This document shows, in pieces, positions 56,544-64,000 of a stretch of DNA of 64,000 bases (position 1 is the stretch's first letter; the number at the start of each line of letters is the position of its first letter). The notes under the pieces are model-generated. The model was not told where the DNA came from. It did not search any database and saw nothing but the letters and a program-made list of their open reading frames with translations. This DNA is from Pollenia angustigena. Taxonomy: Eukaryota; Arthropoda; Insecta; Diptera; Polleniidae. Both the position numbers and the translations under genes were made by a program. The DNA lies in assembly GCA_930367215.1 (NCBI GenBank), contig OV884056.1, positions 236,211,127-236,275,126 on the forward strand, given 5' to 3'.

Positions 56544-58208
56544 CAGTATCGGACAAAACCTAAGCACCCCCTCAGTATTTTTTTTTAAATGATAAATTTT
56601 TTAAGAAAACAAAATTATTAAAAAAATTTTTTTTTGTATATTTTTATTTATTTATATCTTTTTTATTGAAAAACACAAAGTTAAGGAATTCAGAATTTAA
56701 TAAAAAAAAGTTATAATTCAAAAAATATTTTAAGTCGCAAATATAAGCGGACTAAACTAAAGCACCCTCAACTTAAGGTACAAAAAAAACTATTGAAATC
56801 AATATTTCGTTGCGAATTCTTTATTCTGGATGACACACGCACATCTTTTAGGCATAGAGGATATTAAATTATTAATTATTTCCGGTGATATTGCTTCCCA
56901 AGCTATTTTTGCAGCTTCAAATAAATTTTCTTTGGTTTTGCAATTTTCTCGGTTGATTATTAAGTTAACGATCTCCCTCAAGTTCTGGATTGGGTTAAGA
57001 TCAAGTGAATTTATCAAGACATTAATTAAGTGCAAAATATTCGATCAACAGATCAATTATGTCTAGGCTAATTAAAAAGTTTTTTCAGACTGGTCGCACA
57101 TCTCTTACTCATTCTGGAGGAAGGCCACTTTAAACTTCGCGACATGAAGACTCCTTAATTAAAACGACACTTCAAAATGATCCTACAGCATCCATACTTC
57201 CATCAGTCTTATGAATTGGCCCAATCCCTTGCCCAGAGAAACAACCCCATACCATTATGTTGCCGCCTCCATGCTTTGCAGTGCCTTTGCAATTCAACCG
57301 TTGTGTATTTGATCTGCGTACACGCCTAATGCCATCTGAATCCTTTAAATTCAACTTAGATTCGTCAGAAAACAGCAGTCCTCCATTTTTGGACACTCCA
57401 GTTGAGATGGGCCTTGGCGAATTCAAGTCTTGCTTTTTTTTATTTTTTGACGATATGAAAGGTTTTTTTGCTGGTCGTCGACTGAATAATCCGGCCTCTA
57501 CCGCCCTTCTGCTAATCGTTATTTAGCTAATTTTTAAATCTAAGTGGTTTCGTATGTGACTATAAGATGCTGTAGGATAATTTTGGATTGTCCTTTTAAT
57601 TAAGGAGTCTTCATGTCGCAAAGATTAACGTGGCCTTCCTCCAGAATGAGTAGGAGATGTGCGACCAGTCTGCAAAAACTTTTTAATTATCCTAGAAATA
57701 ATTGATCTGTTGATCGAATATTTTGCACTTAATTAATGTCTTGATAAATTCACTTGATCTTAACCCAATCCAGAACTTGAAGGAGATCGTTAACTTAATA
57801 ATCAACCGAGAAAATTGCAAAACCAAAGAAAATTTATTTGAAGCTGCAAATATAGCTTGGGAAGCAATATCACCGGAAATAATTAATAATTTAATATCCT
57901 CTATGCCTAAAAGATGTGCGTGTGTCATCCAGAATAAAGAATTCGCAACGAAATATTGATTTCAATAGTTTTTTTTGTACCTTAAGTTGAGGGTGCTTTA
58001 GTTTAGTCCGCTTATATTTGCGACTTAAAATATTTTTTGAATTATAACTTTTTTTTATTAAATTCTGAATTCCTTAAGTTTGTGTTTTTCAATAAAAAAG
58101 ATATAAATAAATAAAAAAATAGAAAAAAATTTTTTAATAATTTTTTCTTAAAAAATTCATCATTTAAAAAAAAAATATACTGAGGGGGTGCTTAGGTTTT
58201 GTCCGATA

Positions 58209-58211
<3 letters not shown>
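56544..58211. mobile_element. Tc1-type element with 650-bp inverted arms (foldback)
   Basis: The ends CAGTATCGGACAAAACC and GGTTTTGTCCGATACTG lie in TA-rich flanks (TA target). The left arm 56544-57191 and the right arm 57567-58211 are near-perfect reverse complements. Each carries the transposase C-terminus (LDLNPIQNL, FEAA.IAWEAISPEIINNL, SMPKRCACVIQ) on opposite strands (56799-57035 minus; 57723-57959 plus) joined head-on to the N-terminal HTH region. The unique centre 57192-57566 encodes, on the minus strand, the catalytic middle (GLLFSDESKLNL, KHGGGNIMVWGCFS). The first catalytic Asp is single-copy. Confidence 0.88.
57172..57720 (-). pseudogene. Tc1 transposase, N-terminal and central part
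   Basis: Reading the minus strand from about 57720: SINRSIISRIIKKFLQTGRT and SPTHSGGRPR (HTH region with GRPR-like hook), then RRAVEAGLFSRRPAKKP, FSDESKLNLKDSDGIRRV and KHGGGNIMVWGCFSGQGIGP, typical of Tc1-like transposases. Stops occur after the GRPR motif. The C-terminal part with the remaining catalytic acidic residue is displaced into the arms rather than following here, so no intact transposase is encoded. Confidence 0.8.

Positions 58212-58256
<45 letters not shown>
58212..58256. repeat. (TA)n microsatellite
   Basis: About 45 bp of uninterrupted TA between the Tc1 right end and the LINE 3' end. Either a target-site expansion or the LINE's tail. Confidence 0.9.
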
Positions 58257-58260
<4 letters not shown>

Positions 58261-58280
58261 TAAGGAAAAGTTAAGTTTCT

Positions 58281-61072
58281 TTATAAATTCGATAAGAAAA
58301 TATGTTCAAATTCTGGTAAAGAGTGAGAAAATCCTCGTTCACGATACGGTATCACCCTATTCCATATCCGTGAAACGATTACACGAAACGACATTTCCAT
58401 AACTGAATAAGAGTAAGCAGGATATATTAAAGAATGTGTTCTATTAGAAATGGCAAAATGAAATTTACTAATAAGATAATCGGGTTTACAATATTTTATT
58501 GTTTTGTAAAAAAATAATATTTGCCTTAATTCAATATATTTTTGAAAAGAACAACCAAATAAATCTAGGTAATATTCAGAGACATGATTATCGATACGAA
58601 CACCATAAATATACCGAATTACCTTATTAAAACAGACTCTCAATCTAGACCTATTCATTACGGAGGTGCAGGAATAAACTTCAATGCCATAAATTAATAA
58701 GGGTAAACATAAAGATAAAGCAATTCGTCGCTTTATCGATAAAGGTAAATAAAATGCAACATTATACAACCTACGTAACGTCCAAGAGATTCGAGAAATA
58801 ACAGAATTAATGTGATGATTGAATGTTAAATTATCATCCAAAATAATGCCAAGTGTCTTATAATGTGTAACAACTTCTAACGACTCATTATCAAGTAAAA
58901 TGTTAATATCTATAGGGTGTTTGGAAAATATCATAACTTTGCATTTTGTAGGGTTTAATTGTAAAAATTGCATTTTGACCATTCAACTAATCGGGTGAGT
59001 TCAATGTTAATCTGCTCTTTAGAAATACTTAAAGATGATGTGTCAAATGTTGCCAGCAATTGCATATCATCAGCATAAGTATAACCTTTTAAGAAAGATA
59101 ATTCATGGAATAAATCATTTACGTATAAAAGAAATAATAATGGACCTAAAATAGAACCCTGAGGCACACCACGATAAGTTGAAACCATCCGAGAAACCTC
59201 ATGTTCTACTTGGACATATTGACTACGTCCAGATAGAAACGAGTAAATGAGATTGCACGCACTAGAGCTGAAACCGAATATTCTGGAGAGTTTAGTAATT
59301 AATTTAGGATGGCTAATTGAGTCAAATGCTTTACAATAATCAAGAAATATCAGAATACTAACACGTTCTTTATCAAGATTTTCTCTAATAGACTCAGTTA
59401 TATCTAAAATAATGCCAGTAGTGCTAAATCCCTTTCTAAATCCTGATTGCTGGGGATGAATCATATTACCATTGTTAAGGTGTGTTAACATCTGATCCTT
59501 AATAAAAATTTCCAAAACTTTACAACAGACTGATAAGATACTGATTGGACGAAAATCTGAACAGTTTCTAGGCGTCTTAACTTTTGGAATCGGTACTATC
59601 CTACCAATTTTCCAGATATTAGGGACAACTGAAGTGGTCAATACTCTATTAATAATAAATGTTAGATGTGGCAAAACAGGCAAGGCAATAAATTTTAGAA
59701 ATCTTATATGTATATGATCTACTCCAACTGCTTGAGATTTAATACTAAGAACTGCACTTAAAACATCATTTTGTGTAACGTTAGCAAAACTAAATCCTTT
59801 GGTAAGAGGTATATGTAGAATGTTATCATTTGAAATTTGAGGCAAGCGGGAAAATTCATTAAATTCATCTAAACAAACTGGTAATTTGTTACTTCCGGAT
59901 GGTTTTAGAATCCCAACAGATCTGATTTTACGCCATAATTGTTGCTGATTGCATGTTGAAAAAAATCTAAGACAGTATTTTTTACGAATTGACCTTATAA
60001 CATTTTTTAATTTGTTTCTGGCCCTACAAAATATTGCAAAGTTATCATTAGTTCTATTTTCTTTATAAGCACGATATGCCAAGTTTCTAACTCGTTTAGC
60101 ATTATGAATTAAAGTATCATTCATCCAATCATTATTTCCTCTATTGACTATTCTTCGGACCGGAACATTATCCTCAAATAGATGAAGTAAATTTGCATTG
60201 AAACATTCTACACTATCATCAACATTTAAGCTCTCATATACACCAGAAAAATCCATTGATTCTAACTGAGAGACACACTGATCGTAATTAAGTTGGCTAT
60301 AATCTTGATAATAAGAAGCATTAACACTGTGGTTACGTGGTAGACTATACGAAATAAAAACTGCTGAGTGATATGAATTAAGTGACGGAATTTGAAATTG
60401 ATCTTGACGACTAATTAACTCAAAGTCAGAAACAAGGAAAAAATCTATGAGAGAGGTTGACCCATGCTGCGGTGAGTAATAGGTTGGTAACGAATTATGT
60501 ACTATATGTAAGTTTAAGCGTTCACAAATTTCTCGTACAATAAGGCTATTAGAAAAGATATCGGTATTAAAGTCCCCCATAAGGATTATATTATTATATC
60601 TTGAAGAAAAATGTTCAATCACATGTTCACAACGTGAAAATTTACCATCGGGAAGGTAAATTACACCAACTAAAACAAGCCTATTGTCGTCTAAAATTAC
60701 TTCTACAAAAAGAGATTCAACACTTACATGAAATACATTGTCAAATATAGATCCAATTTTTAAATTATTTCGTATGTAAAGGCAAACGCCACCGCCTCTA
60801 CGACCATTCCTATATTTTCTAAAAAGATTAAATCCAGATATTGAAACTGCAGAATCACAAAGAAAATCATTATACCATGTTTCTGTTACTCCTAAAACGT
60901 CTAAAGAACAACCATCCATAAGATATCGAATTTCGTCAAATTTAGTGTTACTTTCCCGCGGCACTAAACTTTGTGCATTAAAATGCAAAATATTCAAGTT
61001 TTCTGGGTTAATAACGGCGTTAATTGTACTGCCATCAGAAGCTATTTTGCCGAAGTTTTCAACCGAATTCAT
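58281..61072 (-). pseudogene. CR1/jockey-type LINE endonuclease-reverse transcriptase, one frameshift
   Basis: Starts at an ATG at 61072 (MNSVENFGKIASDG). Domains in order: apurinic-like endonuclease (ILHFNAQSLVPRES, VTETWYND, VIYLPDGKFS, ILMGDFNTDIF, TSLIDFFLVSD), a linker, then reverse transcriptase (IVPIPKVKTPRNCSDFRPIS, QQSGFRKGFSTTGII, FLDYCKAFDSISH, YRGVPQGSILGPLLFLLYVN, and the catalytic YTYADDMQLL). Near 58960 a T-run has one T fewer than needed, shifting the frame, and the C-terminal thumb-like region (FLQLNPTKCKVMIFSK, LPLLIYGIEVY) continues to 58281. No RNase H. Total about 930 codons. No ORF1 is visible upstream. The single lesion in a homopolymer could be a sequencing error, so a young copy. 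Confidence 0.9.
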
Positions 61073-61635
61073 CTAAAATCCAAATTAATAGGTGTGTGTA
61101 AAAACCATTTAATTTTATAGAAGTAAACATTGATAATGTATAAAAGAGAAATTGGTAACGTTTATAATTTTACTTTAGAATAATTTTATAATTCATCAAA
61201 ATTATCAAATTATCAAGATTTATCTATTGTTATATGTAAATTGCAAATTAGATTTAGTCCTCAACAAGATGTTTCATTTTAAAGGTATTCATATCCGATC
61301 ACTTCTAAATTTTGATATAATTGTAGAATTCAATGTAAATTTGTTTCATACACATATACTGCTTGTCAAAATTTACATAAATTGAAAGCTGTGACGTAGG
61401 CTGCACTCAATTTGTAAGCAATTTACTTACAAGATGTCAACAACAACAGAGACAAACTTGTACTCAGCTGTTAAATTGAAAGTAAATTGCCAAACAAATG
61501 GAAAGGTGAAATTGAAAGCCATCTCGTGGTCAATTTAAAAAGTGTGAGTGTGTTAGTAAAAAACTGAGAGTGTATTGCAAATTGAAAGGAATTGAAAGGC
61601 AAAACTTGATCGTGGCCACCAAGTAAACTATAATA
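61073..61635. other. Region between LINE and second mariner, no gene
   Basis: AT-rich. The part next to 61072 may be the LINE 5' UTR. 61390-61620 has repeated AAATTGAAAG motifs and no coding potential. Confidence 0.4.
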
Positions 61636-62925
61636 TCGGGTGTTTTTTTTCGAATAGAGATAAAACTGGCATTTTGTGGTCAAATCTGGCAACTCTAATG
61701 TCATTTATGTTCAGTTTGGTTTGCCATTTCATCATGAACAGGTTGACAAAAGAACAACGCTTGCAAATCGTGCAAATTTATTTCGAAAATAACGGTTCAG
61801 TTCGCGAAGTTTACCGCAAGCTCCGTCCATTTTATGGTCGACATAATCGTCCATCAGAGCAATTAATTCGGTTAACCATGGATCGTTTTCGCACTACGTT
61901 TACTCTATGTGATAATACGCATCCGCAGAGACGTCGAACAGTGCGCACCGAATAAACAATTGCCGCTGTAGAGCAAAGTGTTGAAGAGGACCCGAATGAA
62001 TCGATTCGCCACCGTGCACAGCAATTGGAGCTTTGTCCATCAACTTTATGGAAGATTTTGCGCAAAGATCTTGGCTTGCGACATTACAATATCCAGCTTG
62101 TGCAAGAATTAAAGCCGCGAGACCATGCAATGCGTCGTGATTTTGGTGTATGGGCCGAAAATGAGATTGATCTCGATGCTGATTTTCATCGCAAAATTTT
62201 GTTCAGTGATGAGGCTCATTTTTGGTTGAATGGCTACGTCAACAAGCAAAATTGCCGCATTTGGAGTGAAGAGAATCCACATGAGACCCTTGAGACGCCA
62301 TTACATCCACAAAAACTGACTGTTTGGTGTGCTCTATGGGCTGGTGGAGTCATTGGGCCATACTTCTTCCGAAATAATGCTGGAGAGGCAGTTACCGTTA
62401 ATGGAGACCGGTATAGAGCCATGATAACCGACTATTTTGTTCCCGAATTAGATGGCATGAATGTGGATGAGTTGTGGTTCCAACAAGACGGCGCTACATG
62501 CCACACAGCGCACGCCACAATCGATTTATTGAAGGAAACATTCGATGAGCGCATAATTTCGCGGAATGGACCTGTCAATTGGCCACCAAGATCGTGTGAT
62601 TTGACACCATTGGATTATTTTCTTTGGGGATATGTGAAGTCGCTCGTCTACGCCAACAAACCAGAAACGTTAGGGGAATTGGAAGCCAACATTCGTCGCG
62701 TTATTGCCGACATACGGCCCCATATGCTCGAAAAAGTGGTTGAAAATTTGACCTGTAGAATTGGCTTTATTCGAGCCAGCCGCGGCGGCCACATGCCTGA
62801 AATCATATTTAAACATTAATGGCATAAAATTATCCTTCCAATAAAGCCAAATTGGTGGTCATTAAAACGATTTTCTTGTGTTTTATTTCAATTCGAAGTT
62901 CTATACCACTGAAAAAAACACCCGA
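61636..62925 (+). mobile_element. Second DD41D mariner, 1290 bp
   Basis: TCGGGTGTTTTTTT and AAAAAAACACCCGA are inverted ends with TA on both sides (61634-61635, 62926-62927). The two mariners share only part of their sequence and have different ends, so they are distinct families. Confidence 0.95.
61734..62819 (+). pseudogene. DD41D mariner transposase with one internal stop
   Basis: Starts MNRLTKEQRLQIVQIYFENN at 61734. HTH region, then a stop TAA at 61953-61955 (codon 74) within one continuous frame; the rest is open to 62819, about 361 aa. Catalytic residues are present: FSDEAHFWLNGYV, LWFQQDGATCHTAH, WPPRSCDLTPLDYFLWGY; 41 residues separate the second and third Asp. Only the nonsense codon interrupts it. 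Compared with the element at 21.0 kb the catalytic domain is clearly homologous but diverged. Confidence 0.93.
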
Positions 62926-63076
62926 TACTTTTCATTAGATCAGGGTTGCATTTTTTTCATGCGTGAGTTTTTATACTTTGTGTGATGGTGTGAACGCAAA
63001 CTGTCATGTTACATTAGATTTTTTGACAGTCGCATCAAAATTTTTTCTATCTCACAAAGTATTATGGAATGCGTAA

Positions 63077-63574
63077 CATGGGGTCTTCACCGAAGATAAT
63101 ATCTGATATAATATGTGAGAGAACGTCGGCAGAGAGAAGAAATTTCTTCATGTTAATCTTAATCTTAAACAAGGGGAACACGTATCTTATAAGATTTCAT
63201 AATCGAATTATTCTCGTGCAGTAAACTTGTGTCGTTTTTACTCTTTTTTTTTAGTTTTTTCTTGTTTTTTAGTTAAAAATATTGTTTTTTTAAACACTTA
63301 TCACAAGATTTTCACTATTTGCACAAAAAAATTAAACATTTTAATGAAGCGTCTTTTTATTGTTTTGTATGTGTGTATGCATGTGCATTTTTGACAGCTC
63401 ATCTTATAAGATAGTTGTTATAAGATTTCTTATAACAACTGTCTCATAACATTTATTATAATATTAATACTAACACTATTTGAGAGTCCACACGTAAGAT
63501 AATACTCTCTGCGATTGAATTTGACGTTTGCTGATATAAAAATCTTATATCTTATCTCAGGTGGAGACCCTGTG
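63077..63574. mobile_element. 498-bp TAA-flanked MITE
   Basis: GGGGTCTTCACC near the left end and GGTGGAGACCC near the right, extended by GATAA and TTATC, are inverted and flanked by TAA. Interior has repeated TCTTATAAGAT-like motifs. Confidence 0.7.
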
Positions 63575-64000
63575 TAAGACTTATGAGATAGTGTAATCTA
63601 GGCTTTAGTAGTAAATATTTGCTACATTGCAAACAAATGTAAACAATAACATTTGACATATTAAGTGCCGTATTGATTTTAAGAAAACTTATATATTGAA
63701 CATTTTCGCAGATTTTAATATAAAATAGAGAATTAAATTTAAATTAATTAAAAAGAAATAATTTATTTTAATTTGCTTGTGTATAATTGGGCTGTAGGAA
63801 ATATCGCTCAAAGAAAAATGACCAAAAAAAAAAAAAAATGAAAAATCGCCCAAATGAAGAATCGCCCAAGCGAACATGAAAAATGACCCAAAAAGGTAAA
63901 TATGAAATTTTGCCCAAAAAAAACGAAAAAGGACCCAAAAAGAAAATGAAAAATGACCCAAAAAGCAAAAACGAATTTTTCCAAAAAAAAAAAAAAAATT
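63575..64000. other. AT-rich end of window with a GACCCAAAAAG-type repeat
   Basis: 63800-64000 contains degenerate repeats of AAAAATGACCCAAAAAG and ATCGCCCAA in A-rich DNA, resembling the subterminal GACCCTTTTT repeats of the hAT MITE at 39163-40075 in reverse. Probably one end of a hAT-type element continuing past the window. Confidence 0.45.

Noticed and set aside
56799..57959. Two separate host genes encoding the same 78-aa protein
   Set aside because: They are the mirrored C-terminal ends of one Tc1 transposase in the arms of a foldback element.
63689..63968. Phe-rich open frames on the minus strand at the window end
   Set aside because: Low-complexity translation of A-rich repeats with no domain or codon bias.

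Overview
The window is eukaryotic nuclear DNA from an insect, most likely a higher fly (Diptera, calyptrate-like). It is strongly AT-rich, its few genes have small coding exons with GT/AG introns, and the rest is packed with nested transposable elements. There are no bacterial operons, CRISPR arrays or phage genes. Species assignment is inference: DD41D mariners, CR1/jockey-type LINEs, Helitrons with tandem-repeat bodies, and gene content that I associate with Diptera.

Host genes. (1) 1-1566, plus strand: the 3' end of an S/T/Q/G-rich nuclear-type protein whose 5' part lies outside the window. (2) 20474-20882, plus: a small two-exon Myb/SANT-like gene. (3) 23669-42869, plus: a secreted phospholipase A2 gene in three exons (23669-24204, 33647-33859, 42443-42869). 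The reading phase matches at both junctions and the total is 1176 nt (391 aa plus stop); its introns of 9.4 and 8.6 kb are almost entirely transposon. (4) 47626-44995, minus: the last two exons (847 codons) of a BRD8-like bromodomain protein of the Tip60/NuA4 acetyltransferase complex, convergent with the phospholipase gene. Its 5' exons were not found and may lie beyond a transposon-filled intron.

Mobile-element layout. 2-8 kb: a TA-flanked element with AATTAAGCGG motifs split by a hAT element, then a three-element MITE nest. 8-20 kb: repeats including a Helitron fragment with 0.4-kb tandem units, a 9-bp-TSD foldback element (13504-14392), several TTA-flanked MITEs, and a 936-bp element carrying a tRNA-like Pol III promoter. 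21.0-22.3 kb: a mariner with one frameshift. 26.24-32.23 kb: a 6-kb hAT with 8-bp target duplication, itself invaded by a gypsy-type retrotransposon, an inverted-repeat element, a LINE fragment and a dispersed repeat. 34.8-38.7 kb: Helitron 5' ends in tandem, interrupted by a 1.5-kb TIR element. 38.8-42.4 kb: a stack of hAT elements and MITEs ending 65 bp before the phospholipase exon 3. 43.3-44.8 kb: three 8-bp-TSD MITEs between the convergent genes. 48.5-50.2 kb: a Helitron with helicase remnant and canonical 3' hairpin. 51.4-55.8 kb: a TTA-flanked element containing a hAT element, two TTA-type MITEs and a Russian-doll nest of CAAGG-ended MITEs. 56.5-58.2 kb: a Tc1 element turned into a foldback with about 650-bp arms. 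58.3-61.1 kb: a nearly complete CR1/jockey-type LINE, minus strand. 61.6-62.9 kb: a second DD41D mariner with one internal stop.

The most striking aspect is the nesting history. Target-site duplications and an empty-site paralogue let many insertions be ordered by eye, and several elements have unusual palindromic architectures.
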